Assembly (NCBI GenBank): GCA_965242575.1 | Contig: OZ251461.1 | Coordinates: forward strand, 1,798,001 to 1,862,000 | Source of the DNA: JANQOH01 sp965242575 | GTDB taxonomy: Bacteria > Pseudomonadota > Alphaproteobacteria > UBA7887 | DNA length: 64,000 nt | Direction: 5' to 3' | In this document: positions 9,477 through 20,834 of the stretch, one piece after another | How the letters are laid out: every line of letters starts with the position of its first letter | Numbering within the stretch: the stretch's first letter is position 1 | Made by a program: the position numbers and the translations under genes | Notes under the pieces: generated by a model | Told to the model about the DNA's origin: nothing | The model's database searches: none | Seen by the model: the letters and a program-made list of their open reading frames with translations, nothing else

Positions 9477-9922
9477 TGGATCCCAACCTTTCCCAGATCG
9501 AGGCGGATGCTCTCATGGCGTTGGAGAAACGCCGGGCGGACGTCGTGGAACGAGACTATCCGGGCCTCGGAGGCAGCCTATCCGTACCTCTCGTCTCAAC
9601 CGACCGGCGCGAGTCGTTCATGCTCGACCTGCAACGTTCCCGCATCGTGTTGACGAAGGGAACCTATCAGAATCGCGCCCGGCAGATCGCCATCCTCGCG
9701 CGACTGGATTTCGGCGGCGCGCCGCATCGCAACCCGGACGGCGAGCATGTCGGATCGCCTCACATCCACCTGTACCGGGAGGGATACAACGACAAATGGG
9801 CATTCCCGGTTCCGGGAGATTCCTTCGCGGATTTGAGCGATTCACGGCGCACGTTTGAAGACTTCATGCGCTTCTGCAACATCGTCGATCCGCCCATCGT
9901 AAAACGAGGGTTGTTCGCATGA
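9476..9922 (+). CDS. DUF6978-like protein
   Basis: The 148-residue protein starts at an ATG sharing its A with the hsdS stop (TGATG). It has conserved segments FMLDLQRSRIVLTKGTYQNR, RLDFGGAPHRNPDG and HIHLYREGYNDKWAFP, which I recognise as the DUF6978 pattern, followed by a DSRRTFEDFMRFCNI helix. No catalytic function is known. The end overlaps the DUF1828 gene by 4 bp (ATGA). DUF6978 and DUF1828 proteins are regularly encoded as neighbours, so the two probably act together, inside an operon that continues from hsdS. Confidence 0.72.
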   Translation: MDPNLSQIEADALMALEKRRADVVERDYPGLGGSLSVPLVSTDRRESFMLDLQRSRIVLTKGTYQNRARQIAILARLDFGGAPHRNPDGEHVGSPHIHLYREGYNDKWAFPVPGDSFADLSDSRRTFEDFMRFCNIVDPPIVKRGLFA

Positions 9923-10683
9923 TTCACGACGTGCAATCTCTGCTGGACAGCTACTGGCGCTGGCTGCGGGACCAAACGAGTCTGCGTGAAACGGGCGAGT
10001 GGGTGGAAATCACGACCCCCTATCTGGATCGCCACAACGACTGCCTCCAGATTTACGCCCGGCGCGAGAACGGCGGCTTCGTGCTGACGGACGACGGCTA
10101 CATCCTCGACGATCTCGCGCTGTCCGGCTGCAGGATCGAAAGCCCCCGTCGGCGCGCTCTGCTCGAGACCACCGCCGCCGGCTTCGGCGTGGCGGTCGAC
10201 GACAACGCGCTCCGGGTCCGCGCGAATTCCGACGATTTCGGGCTGAAGAAGCATAACCTCGTGCAGGCCATGCTGGCGGTCAACGACCTCTTCTATCTCG
10301 CCGCGCCTACGGTCGCCAACCTGTTTCACGAGGACGTCGCGGCGTGGCTCGATCTCTCCGACATCCGATGGACGCCCGGCGTGCGGTTTTCGGGCCGCAG
10401 CGGCTTCGATCACCGGTTCGAGTTCCTCATACCGAAATCGCGGGCCGCGCCGGAACGCCTGTTGCGCGCGTTCAACCGGCCGACTCGGGACGCGGCGCAA
10501 ACGATGGCGTTCGCCTGGGTCGACGTCCGCGACGACCGCCCGCCGGAATCTCGCGCCTACGCGATCCTCAACGATTCCGACCGCCCGGTGGCCGACGCCG
10601 TGCTTGACGCGATGCGCAACTACGGGGTAAGCCCGCTTCCGTGGTCCCGTCGGAACGAAGCGCGCGAGGAGCTGGCCGCATGA
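9919..10683 (+). CDS. DUF1828/DUF1829-type protein
   Basis: The 254-residue protein begins MIHDVQSLLDSYWRWLRDQT and has TPYLDRHNDCLQIYARRENG, FVLTDDGYILDDLALSGC and a later VANLFHEDVAAWLDLSDI, the recognisable DUF1828 N-terminal and DUF1829 C-terminal halves. Function is unknown. The family is often found in mobile or defence regions beside DUF6978. Overlaps on both sides are 4 bp (ATGA), which indicates a tight operon hsdS-DUF6978-DUF1828-TPR. Confidence 0.78.
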   Translation: MIHDVQSLLDSYWRWLRDQTSLRETGEWVEITTPYLDRHNDCLQIYARRENGGFVLTDDGYILDDLALSGCRIESPRRRALLETTAAGFGVAVDDNALRVRANSDDFGLKKHNLVQAMLAVNDLFYLAAPTVANLFHEDVAAWLDLSDIRWTPGVRFSGRSGFDHRFEFLIPKSRAAPERLLRAFNRPTRDAAQTMAFAWVDVRDDRPPESRAYAILNDSDRPVADAVLDAMRNYGVSPLPWSRRNEAREELAA

Positions 10684-12293
10684 CTGCTCACCGGATTCGA
10701 CGCGCGGCGGCTTCCGTTCTCGCCGCCGCCGCCGTTGCGCTGAGCGTGGAAGTTTCCGCTTCCGTTCGATCAGGCGCGGCCGAGATTTCGCCGCCCGGCG
10801 AGGAGCGCGCCTCGAGCTCGCCCCTCTCCGCGCGCGAAGGCCAGCCGGACGCCGCCGCGGTCGCGCTGGATCACCGCTTCAACGAGCTCCGGCGGGAACT
10901 GCTCGACAACCGGGCAGCAACCCTCAACTGGTGGCTTGCCGCCGTCGGCCTCTTTCTCACATTTCTCGCCATCGTCGTTCCGGTCGCCGCCATCTTCGGA
11001 TACAGAAAATTCAGGGAATTGGAGATCGAAGCGCGCCGTCATCTCAAAGCCATACAGTCGGATCGCGATGAGGCTTCGCGCCAACTCAAGGATATCAGGG
11101 GGGCCAACGCCGAGATTGCGAAGAAGGACCCAGCGAAGATCGAAGAAACGGCTCGGAGCGTCCAACACAACCCCAAATCGTCCGATTTGGATAGAGCGGC
11201 AGCTTCCGCTTTCATTCTGCAAAACCGGGGAGACATCGACGGAGCCATCGCCATGTGGCGTTCGATAGCCTACATTGCCGCAGATCTCGATACGGACACC
11301 GCGGCGCGGGCTTGGTTTTCCATTGGCTATCTCTATCAAGAAAAAGATCAAGAAAACCTCGACGCCGCCATATCGGCATACGACGAAGCCATCGGGTTGA
11401 AATCAGACAACCCGGCAGCCTACTTCAACCGCGGCAATGCAAAGAACGATCTCGGGCAATTTCAGGAAGCAATCTTGGATTACGACGAAGCCATAAAGCT
11501 GAAATCAGATTTCTCAGGAGCCTACGATAACCGAGCTACAGCGAAAGGTGACCTCGGACAGCATGGGGATGCTATTGCAGATTACGACACGGCCATAAGA
11601 CTGAATCCCGATCACCCAGAAACCTACAGCAATAGGGGTAATGCCAAAAGCCAACTAGGTCGGTATAAGGAGGCTATCGCAGATTACGATAAGACCATAA
11701 TTCTGAAACCGGAATCCCCAGAAGCACACAACAATAGGGGCAATGCGAAGGACGCACTCGGTCAGTACAGGGAGGCTATCGCCGATTTCGACGCGGCCAT
11801 AAGGCTGAAGCCCGGGTATCCAGAATTCTACCATAACAGGGCGCTCACAAAGAATAACCTCGGACAGCATGAGGAAGCTATCGCCGATTACAGCGAGGCC
11901 ATAAGGCTTAAGCCAGAATACCCGGAAGCCTACGGTAACAGAGGTCTGGCAAAGAGGAATCTTGGTCAACGTCAGGAGGCTATCGCCGATTACAGCGAGG
12001 CCATTAGGCTTAAGCCAAAATACCCGGAATCTTACAGTAACAGAGGTGCTGCAAAGGGTAGTCTCGGTCAACATCGGGAGGCCATTGCTGATTTCGACGA
12101 GGCCATCAGACTCAAGCCGGAATATCCGGAAGCCTACCACAACCGGGCCGTCGCGAAATCGCATCTGGGGGATGCAGACGCGGCCCGGCAGGACTTCCGG
12201 ATCGCGATCAAACTTGCGGAGAAGGCGAATGATGAAGACTTGGTGGCCCAGCTAAGGCGCGCACTCGATTCCCTCGACGGAAGCGGCGCATGA
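10680..12293 (+). CDS. Membrane-anchored tetratricopeptide-repeat protein
   Basis: The 537-residue protein has a signal-like N-terminus (RRAAASVLAAAAVALSV), a clear transmembrane helix at about residues 84-108 (WWLAAVGLFLTFLAIVVPVAAIFGY), a short coiled coil, and then eight to nine TPR units of 34 residues to about residue 515. Each unit carries the pattern EAIADYDEAIRLKPDYPEAYNNRG. The DNA of the repeats is itself a 102-bp quasi-tandem array and is less GC-rich than neighbouring genes. Start ATG 10680 overlaps the previous stop. TPR arrays mediate protein-protein contacts; the partner here is unknown. The next gene overlaps by 4 bp. Confidence 0.9.
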   Translation: MTAHRIRRAAASVLAAAAVALSVEVSASVRSGAAEISPPGEERASSSPLSAREGQPDAAAVALDHRFNELRRELLDNRAATLNWWLAAVGLFLTFLAIVVPVAAIFGYRKFRELEIEARRHLKAIQSDRDEASRQLKDIRGANAEIAKKDPAKIEETARSVQHNPKSSDLDRAAASAFILQNRGDIDGAIAMWRSIAYIAADLDTDTAARAWFSIGYLYQEKDQENLDAAISAYDEAIGLKSDNPAAYFNRGNAKNDLGQFQEAILDYDEAIKLKSDFSGAYDNRATAKGDLGQHGDAIADYDTAIRLNPDHPETYSNRGNAKSQLGRYKEAIADYDKTIILKPESPEAHNNRGNAKDALGQYREAIADFDAAIRLKPGYPEFYHNRALTKNNLGQHEEAIADYSEAIRLKPEYPEAYGNRGLAKRNLGQRQEAIADYSEAIRLKPKYPESYSNRGAAKGSLGQHREAIADFDEAIRLKPEYPEAYHNRAVAKSHLGDADAARQDFRIAIKLAEKANDEDLVAQLRRALDSLDGSGA

Positions 12294-12791
12294 CGGCGAG
12301 CACCCCTCCCCCGCACCCTGCCGCATCGCCGCCTCCGGCCGGCGGCGAGATCGTCGTGTACGAGGCGCCCGGCGGAGAGGCGCGCGTCGACGTGCGCTTC
12401 GACGGCGGGACCGTGCGGTTCACCCAACGCCAGATGGCCGAGGCATTCGCCGACGCCTCTGAGAACGTTCTCGCCCACCTGCGCAACGTATTCGCCAGCA
12501 GGGAGCTGGAGGCCGGGGCAACGACCAAGGATTTCTTAGCAGTTCGTACCGAGGGCAAGCGCCGGGTTCGGCGCCGCCTGAAGCACTACAACCTGGACGC
12601 CATCGTCTCCGTCGGCTACCGGGTCAATTCGCGGCGGGGCGTGCGCTTTCGCCAGTGGGCCACCGTCGCCCTGCGCGCCCGTTTCGTTCGCGGGGACACC
12701 GTGAGCGAACGCCGGCTCGCCGAACGCGGGTTGCGCGAGGCCCGCGACACGCTCGACCTTCCGGCGCGGACGCTCCGAAACCATGCGCCGG
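12281..12791 (+). repeat. Direct repeat, left copy (RhuM gene 5' part)
   Basis: About 511 bp repeated at 14503-15012. The outer parts are nearly identical (for example AAGCGGCGC[A/G]TGACGGCGAG at the start and CTCCGAAACCATGCGCCGG at the end). The block from about 12448 to 12565 is strongly diverged in both DNA and protein. The right copy lacks one G in a GGGG run. The repeat brackets the DUF4365 gene and its partner. Confidence 0.85.
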
Positions 12792-12832
12792 TTGACGCCG
12801 CGGCCGCGCGTCCGGTAGAGTCGGTCGCATGA
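12290..12832 (+). CDS. RhuM-family protein, C-terminally truncated copy
   Basis: The 180-residue ORF starts ATG 12290 (ATGA overlap with the TPR gene). It carries the RhuM signature: EIVVYEAPGGEARVDVRFDG, VRFTQRQMAEAF, then NLDAIVSVGYRVNSRRGVRF and RQWATVALRARFVRGDTV. Full RhuM/Fic proteins are about 330 residues and continue into a Doc/Fic domain. Here the similarity stops at 12791 and the remaining 14 codons are unrelated (VDAAAARPVESVA). The gene is a near duplicate of 14512-15012 except for a diverged central segment. It may make a stand-alone RhuM domain or be a remnant. Confidence 0.75.
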   Translation: MTASTPPPHPAASPPPAGGEIVVYEAPGGEARVDVRFDGGTVRFTQRQMAEAFADASENVLAHLRNVFASRELEAGATTKDFLAVRTEGKRRVRRRLKHYNLDAIVSVGYRVNSRRGVRFRQWATVALRARFVRGDTVSERRLAERGLREARDTLDLPARTLRNHAPVDAAAARPVESVA

Positions 12833-13434
12833 CAGACGCGCTACTCACGTCGGCCGACCGGAAAGAGGGGTTATCGCTCGTCTATGACAAAGCCCTGGCG
12901 ACGCGAGCCGGTTATGCGACGTCGGTACCGTGGCCGGACAGGGACAGCGTGGACCTTCGCGTTCAGGCGGGAGGGCGGGTCCGCCCGGCTCTCGACCTGC
13001 AATTGAAGGCGACGACCGCTCTCGGTCCGCTGCGGAACGGCACTCGGTCTTTCCAGCTAAGCATCAAGAATTACAATGACCTTCGCGAGCCCGCCCGAAC
13101 ACCCAGATTGCTTGTGGTGCTGGAGATGCCAAAGAGTGCGTCGCGGTGGTTGACCGTCACCGATAAACGCCTTATTCTACGGCGGCGCGCCTATTGGCAC
13201 AGCTTGCAGAAGGGATACGGCGAGATTAAGGGGCAATCGACCGTCACCATCCAGATACCCGAGCGTAATTGGCTCGACGTCGACGCGCTTCGAGTCCTCA
13301 TGAAGAAGTCCCGAAGAGGGAAATCTGATGGAAATCGACATCCGCGACAAGGACGCACTGTTGGCGGTGTCTCCCGCAGCTCTTTCCGCCTACGCCCGCG
13401 CGGCGGGGTGGAGTCGAAGAGAGACCTATCGTGA
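12829..13434 (+). CDS. DUF4365 domain-containing protein
   Basis: The 201-residue ORF opens with MTDALLTSADRKEGLSLVYD, and the segments SVDLRVQAGGRVRPALDLQLK and RSFQLSIKNYNDLR...PRLLVVLEMP match DUF4365, a restriction-endonuclease-like fold with a D...QxK-type core (here LDLQLKAT). The function is unknown; DUF4365 genes are frequent in defence islands. ATG 12829 overlaps the RhuM stop (ATGA). The last 35 codons overlap the next gene by 107 bp. That tail (RRGKSDGNRHPRQG...) is low-complexity and probably not conserved, so the gene may have lost its original stop. Confidence 0.78.
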   Translation: MTDALLTSADRKEGLSLVYDKALATRAGYATSVPWPDRDSVDLRVQAGGRVRPALDLQLKATTALGPLRNGTRSFQLSIKNYNDLREPARTPRLLVVLEMPKSASRWLTVTDKRLILRRRAYWHSLQKGYGEIKGQSTVTIQIPERNWLDVDALRVLMKKSRRGKSDGNRHPRQGRTVGGVSRSSFRLRPRGGVESKRDLS

Positions 13435-14515
13435 TCGCTCGCACGTTTACCGGGGAGGGGATCTGCCGGATATTATCCTTCCCAACACCAAAGAACTCGC
13501 GGATTATGCAAGCGTCGTGTCCGGGCTCATCGAGACCTTCGCCGAGTCCGCCGAACAGGACCGGATGACCGTCTATCGCGATCTGGTCACGGCGGATCGC
13601 GACGCGGTTCGGGTGCGCGCCGTCGATCTCGACGAGCGCGATCGCGACGGCAGCCTTCCCATCGGCGCGGGAGCGGACCTCGTATGCGCCGCCCGCGATC
13701 TGGTCCTCGCCGCGGCGTGCGCGCTCGACAATCCTCGTCCGATCTACCGGATGGGCGCGAACAGGGAGGCCGCGGACTATTTGCGGCGCGTGCGTTTGGG
13801 CCAGACGGAGCAAGGCAGTTTCGTCGTTACCCTGCTGAGTCCGGTGGTGCCGCCGCCGATCCGCACGACGCCGGATTCGAAGCGCCGGCCGCCGGACGTC
13901 GAGGCGTCCGAAGAGCCGATCGCGCGCCGGGTGACGGCGCGTCTGGCCGGCGCCCTGGCCGCGGCGCGCAGGGCGACGGACGACGCGGGTTGCGGGGAGC
14001 AGCGCGCGTTTTCGTCGGCCGTGCGGGACGGCGTCAGCGCCAACCTGTGCGACGCGCTCGCCACGCTCACGGAAACGCTGTCCAGGGTCGATATCGGTGT
14101 GGTCTGGGCCCGGACCTATCCCAGGAACGAAATTGGGCGCGCCGTGCGGTTCGCCGCGCACGACGCCCCTATTCTGCGCGAAGCCGGCAGGGCGTTCCGT
14201 AGCCGCGAGCCGCGGCCCGGCGTAACGCTGGTCGGGCTCGTCCAACGACTCGAACGCGACGACACTGCCGCGGACGGCATGGTGACGCTGCGGACCTCGC
14301 TCGACGGGAGAAACCAATCCGTCGGCGCGCTTCTTCGGCAATCCGACTACCATCGCGCGATACAGGCCCATCGGAAGAAAGCGCCGCTCGTCGTCCGGGG
14401 CGACCTGGAAAGAGCGGGGCGGCGCTGGCGCCTTCTCGATCCGTCGATCGAGGACGTCATCGAAAGCGACGAGGCGCCAAACGAGCGCGACGCGATGCGC
14501 GAAAGCGGCGCGTGA
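13328..14515 (+). CDS. Conserved hypothetical protein paired with DUF4365
   Basis: I cannot assign a function to this 395-residue soluble protein. It begins MEIDIRDKDALLAVSPAALS and continues AYARAAGWSRRETYRDRSHVYRG, a start that I associate with proteins encoded next to DUF4365. The middle is helical and rich in Arg/Ala, and no transmembrane segment or obvious catalytic motif is visible. The ATG at 13328 has AGAGGGAAATCTG upstream and lies inside the end of the DUF4365 ORF. The end overlaps the GTG of the second RhuM gene. The two probably form a functional pair moved as a unit between the RhuM repeats. Confidence 0.7.
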   Translation: MEIDIRDKDALLAVSPAALSAYARAAGWSRRETYRDRSHVYRGGDLPDIILPNTKELADYASVVSGLIETFAESAEQDRMTVYRDLVTADRDAVRVRAVDLDERDRDGSLPIGAGADLVCAARDLVLAAACALDNPRPIYRMGANREAADYLRRVRLGQTEQGSFVVTLLSPVVPPPIRTTPDSKRRPPDVEASEEPIARRVTARLAGALAAARRATDDAGCGEQRAFSSAVRDGVSANLCDALATLTETLSRVDIGVVWARTYPRNEIGRAVRFAAHDAPILREAGRAFRSREPRPGVTLVGLVQRLERDDTAADGMVTLRTSLDGRNQSVGALLRQSDYHRAIQAHRKKAPLVVRGDLERAGRRWRLLDPSIEDVIESDEAPNERDAMRESGA

Positions 14516-15012
14516 CGGCGAGCGCCCTTCTCCCGCGCCACGCTGCGTCGCCGCCTCCGGCCGGCGGCGAGATCGTCGTGTACGAGGCGCCCGGCGGCGA
14601 GGCGCGCGTCGACGTGCGCTTCGACGGAGGGACCGTGCGGTTCACCCAACACCGGATGGCCGAGGTGTTTCAAAGCTCCGTCGATAACGTCGGCCTCCAC
14701 CTGAAAAACGTGTATTCGGACGGCGAACTGGAGGAGGCGGCAACCACCGAGGATTTCCCGGTAGTTCGCGCCGCGGGCAGCCGCCGGGTTCGGCGCCGCC
14801 TGAAGCACGACAACCTCGACGCCATCGTCTCCGTCGGCTGCCGGGTCAATTCGCGGCGGGCGTGCGCTTCCGCCAGTGGGCCACCGGCGCCCTGCGCGCC
14901 CGTCTCGTTCGCGAGGACACCGTGAACGAACGCCGGCTCGCCGAACGCGGGTTGCGCGAGGCCCGCGACACGCTCGACCTTCCGGCGCGGACGCTCCGAA
15001 ACCATGCGCCGG
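14503..15012 (+). repeat. Direct repeat, right copy (RhuM gene 5' part)
   Basis: Partner of 12281-12791, offset 2222 bp at the left end and 2221 at the right because one G is missing near 14857. Diverged between about 14670 and 14785. See the left copy. Confidence 0.85.
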
Positions 15013-15548
15013 CGGACGACACCGGGCAAGCCGTCGTCGATATCATCGCCGGCTACGCGGATACGTGGCGCCTGCTGCTGGAATACGACGAGGACCGGCT
15101 GGCGGTCCCGCCCGGCGCGCGGCCGTCGACCGGCGCGCTCGACCTCGAGCGCGCGCTGGCCGCCATCGCCGAGTTCAAGCGCGCCCTGACCGCGCGCGGC
15201 GCCGCGTCGGCGTTGTTCGGCGTCGCCCGCGGCGACGCGCTGGCGGGCATCCTCGGCGCCGTCGAGCAAACCATGTTCGGCGAGCCGCTCTACCGCTCGC
15301 GCGAGGAGAAGGCGGCGCACCTGCTCTATTTCATCGTCAAGGACCACCCCTTCGCCGACGGCAACAAGCGCATCGGTTCGCTCCTGTTCCTGCTCTACCT
15401 GGAGCGGGAGGGCATGGGCGGCCGGCTGGACCCCCGGGCGCTGACCGCGCTCACCCTGCTCATCGCCGAGAGCGCGCCTTCCGGCAAGGACCGCATGATC
15501 CGCCTCGTCGCGAACCTTCTCGCGGAGCCGGCGGCGGAAACGCCATGA
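14512..15548 (+). pseudogene. RhuM-Fic/Doc family gene, frameshifted
   Basis: GTG 14512 opens the same RhuM domain as 12290, but a single G is missing in the run at 14857-14860: the other copy reads GCGGCGGGGCGTG and this one GCGGCGGGCGTG. After that point the protein continues only in the +1-shifted frame: RFRQWATGALRARLVRED, a linker, and a Doc/Fic-type domain with HPFADGNKRIGSLLF. Intact, it would encode about 345 residues, the normal RhuM-Fic length. The second half alone (ATG 14862) could still give a 228-residue Fic domain. It may be a real inactivation, programmed slippage, or a sequencing error in a homopolymer. Confidence 0.8.
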
Positions 15549-15641
15549 TCGAGACTGTGCTCGGAAAAGCGCGTCCTCGACTCCGCCGGCGGAAGCGGCG
15601 CATGATGGCGCGTCCCCGCTTCCCGCATCCCGCCGACACCC

Positions 15642-16730
15642 ATGTTCGATCTCGACCGTCTCACCGTCCGCGGCTTCACGTCGATCCGCGCGCTCGAGGA
15701 TTTCCGGCTCGGCGCGCTCAACGTGCTGATCGGCCCGAACGGCGGCGGCAAATCGAACTTTATCGCGCTGTTCGCGATGGCCGCCGCCCTCGCGCGCGGA
15801 CGGCTCCAGGTGTTCACGGCCCAACACGACGGGGCGGACGCGCTGCTGTTCGGCGGCCGGAAGCGCACCGGGACCCTGGCCGTCGAACTGGCGTTTCGCG
15901 GCTGCGCCTACCGGTTCTCGCTGGCGCCGGCCGGAAACCGGCTCGTCTTCGCACGCGAGGAAGTCCAGGGACCGGAGGACGGCGGGCGGACGGTTGCGTT
16001 CGGCGGCGGGCATCGCGAGTCGGAGCTCGGCGCGGCGGGCGAAGGCGGCGACCGGGCCGCCGCGCCTTGCCCGCGCGAAACCATGGCGGCCTGGCGCGCA
16101 TACCGCTTCGCCGACACCGGAGCGGCGGCGGCGCTGCGTTTTGCGCATCCGGCGCGCGACAATCTGCGGCTGCACACGGACGGCGGCAATCTGGCGTCGT
16201 TCCTGCGGTTGCTGCGGCGGCGCCATCCCCACGAGTATCGGGAGATCGTCGAGGTCGTGCGTCTCGCGGCGCCGTTCTTCGGCGACTTCGTGGACCGCGA
16301 GGAGGCCGGCGATCAGGTAGAGCTGGAATGGCTCCACGCGGACGATCCGGACACCGTGCTTACGCCCCGGCAGTTGTCGGACGGGACGCTGCGGTTCGCA
16401 TGCCTCGCGACCCTGCTTCTCCAGCCCGCCCGATTCCAGCCGAACCCCATCCTCATAGACGAGCCGGAGCTGGGGCTTCACCCGCACGCCATCGCGCTGC
16501 TCGCGGAGCTGCTGCGCCACGCGAGCGACACGCGCAAGGTTATCGTTTCGACGCAATCCGCCGACCTCGTGAACGAGTTGGAGCCGGAGGACGTCGTCGT
16601 CGTGAATCGCGAGCGCGGCGAGTCGATCTTCGAACGGCTGGATTCGGAGCGCCTCGGCGAATGGCTGGAGGACTACACGCTCGGCGACCTGTGGCGATCA
16701 TACGTGGTCGGCGGAGGGCCCGGACGGTGA
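15642..16730 (+). CDS. AAA-family (ABC/SMC-like, AAA_21) ATPase
   Basis: The 362-residue protein begins MFDLDRLTVRGFTSIRALED and has Walker A GPNGGGKSN at about residues 31-39, a signature-like LSDGTLRFACLATLLLQP and Walker B ILIDEPELGLHP near residue 270, followed by an H-loop region VIVSTQSADLVNEL. This is the OLD/RloA-type ATPase architecture used in many abortive-infection systems. It overlaps the following DUF4276 gene by 4 bp (GTGA at 16727-16730), so the two should form a complex, with the ATPase as sensor and the Toprim-like partner as effector. The upstream RhuM-Fic gene ends about 90 bp before. Confidence 0.88.
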   Translation: MFDLDRLTVRGFTSIRALEDFRLGALNVLIGPNGGGKSNFIALFAMAAALARGRLQVFTAQHDGADALLFGGRKRTGTLAVELAFRGCAYRFSLAPAGNRLVFAREEVQGPEDGGRTVAFGGGHRESELGAAGEGGDRAAAPCPRETMAAWRAYRFADTGAAAALRFAHPARDNLRLHTDGGNLASFLRLLRRRHPHEYREIVEVVRLAAPFFGDFVDREEAGDQVELEWLHADDPDTVLTPRQLSDGTLRFACLATLLLQPARFQPNPILIDEPELGLHPHAIALLAELLRHASDTRKVIVSTQSADLVNELEPEDVVVVNRERGESIFERLDSERLGEWLEDYTLGDLWRSYVVGGGPGR

Positions 16731-17412
16731 TCGAGACGGTCGTCGTCTGCGAGGGACGGACCGAGGCCAGCTTCGTGAGAGCGGTCCTCGCTCCCGATCT
16801 CGGAAGACGAAGCGTTTTCTTGCAGCCGAGGCTTATCCCCACTTCGTCGGGCGCGAAAGGCGGGGCCCTGAACGGCCAGCGGGTCCTGCGCTTTCTCCGC
16901 AACGCGCTGCGCGAGCGGAGGGACGCATACGTAACGACGTTCTTCGACTTGTACGGCCTGCCCGCGGACTTCCCCGGCGTTCGCGACGCCAAAGCGCGCA
17001 CGGACATGGCGGACCGCGCCGAGGCTATCGAACGCGCCCTCCATGCCGAGGCCGTCCGTCTGGCCGAGTGCCGGCAGGAACGGTTCTTCCCGCACATCCA
17101 GCCCTGCGAGTTCGAGGCGCTGCTGTTTTCGGACACGGCGCGCTTCGCGGACGTCCAACCGAAATGGCAAGGGGCTATCGCAAGCCTCGATGCAGTCCGG
17201 CGCGCGGCGGGCGGCCCGGAGCGCGTCAACGACGGGCCGAAGACCTACCCTTCGGCGCGATTGCGGGGCGCCCTTCACCCGAAATACAATAAAGTGCGCC
17301 ACGGTCTGGCCGTGGCCGCCCGGATCGGCCTCGATCGGATGCGCGCGGAGTGCCCCCGCTTCGACCGCTGGATCGCGCATATGGAGTCCCTCGCCGCCGC
17401 CGGAGCGCCGAC

Positions 17413-17425
<13 letters not shown>
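16727..17425 (+). CDS. DUF4276 (Toprim-like) protein
   Basis: The 232-residue protein starts at GTG 16727 with VIETVVVCEGRTEASFVRAV, where the Glu of VCEGRTE marks the Toprim first motif. It continues with LRERRDAYVTTFFDLYGLP, in which the Asp of FFDLYG corresponds to the second acidic motif, and PHIQPCEFEALLFSDT. This pattern is DUF4276, a Toprim-superfamily domain typically encoded right after an AAA_21 ATPase. Expected role is a metal-dependent nuclease effector. The end overlaps the GTG start of hsdR by 13 bp. Confidence 0.85.
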
Positions 17426-20559
<3,134 letters not shown>

Positions 20560-20561
20560 CG

Positions 20562-20591
20562 CGCATTTCTCCCAGGGGTCCCGGAAATGCG
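20562..20591 (+). terminator. Possible hairpin downstream of hsdR
   Basis: CGCATTT at 20562-20568 pairs with AAATGCG at 20585-20591 around a CCC/GGG-containing loop. There is no T tract, so this is only a weak candidate for termination. Confidence 0.3.
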
Positions 20592-20834
20592 GGGTAGCCG
20601 GGCCGCACGGCGCCGAGCCGCCTCGATAAGACTCCGCCGCCTCCGCGACGCGGGAGTTTCGGGCGGCGGCGTCCGACTCCGGCGGAGGGGTCGAGTATAA
20701 CGCAAAGACGAATCGATAACCGTCGATGCGCGCGCCCGTCTCCGTGACGCAGGCCGCGACTCCCTGTTTCGCTTCCGGCGTTGCGCCCTTCGCCCGTTCG
20801 CTCCTGCGGCGCAAGGCGCGGTATAAGCCCCGCC

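Noticed and set aside
11360..12180. 102-bp repeats as a minisatellite or CRISPR
   Set aside because: They encode regular 34-residue TPR units in one uninterrupted frame.
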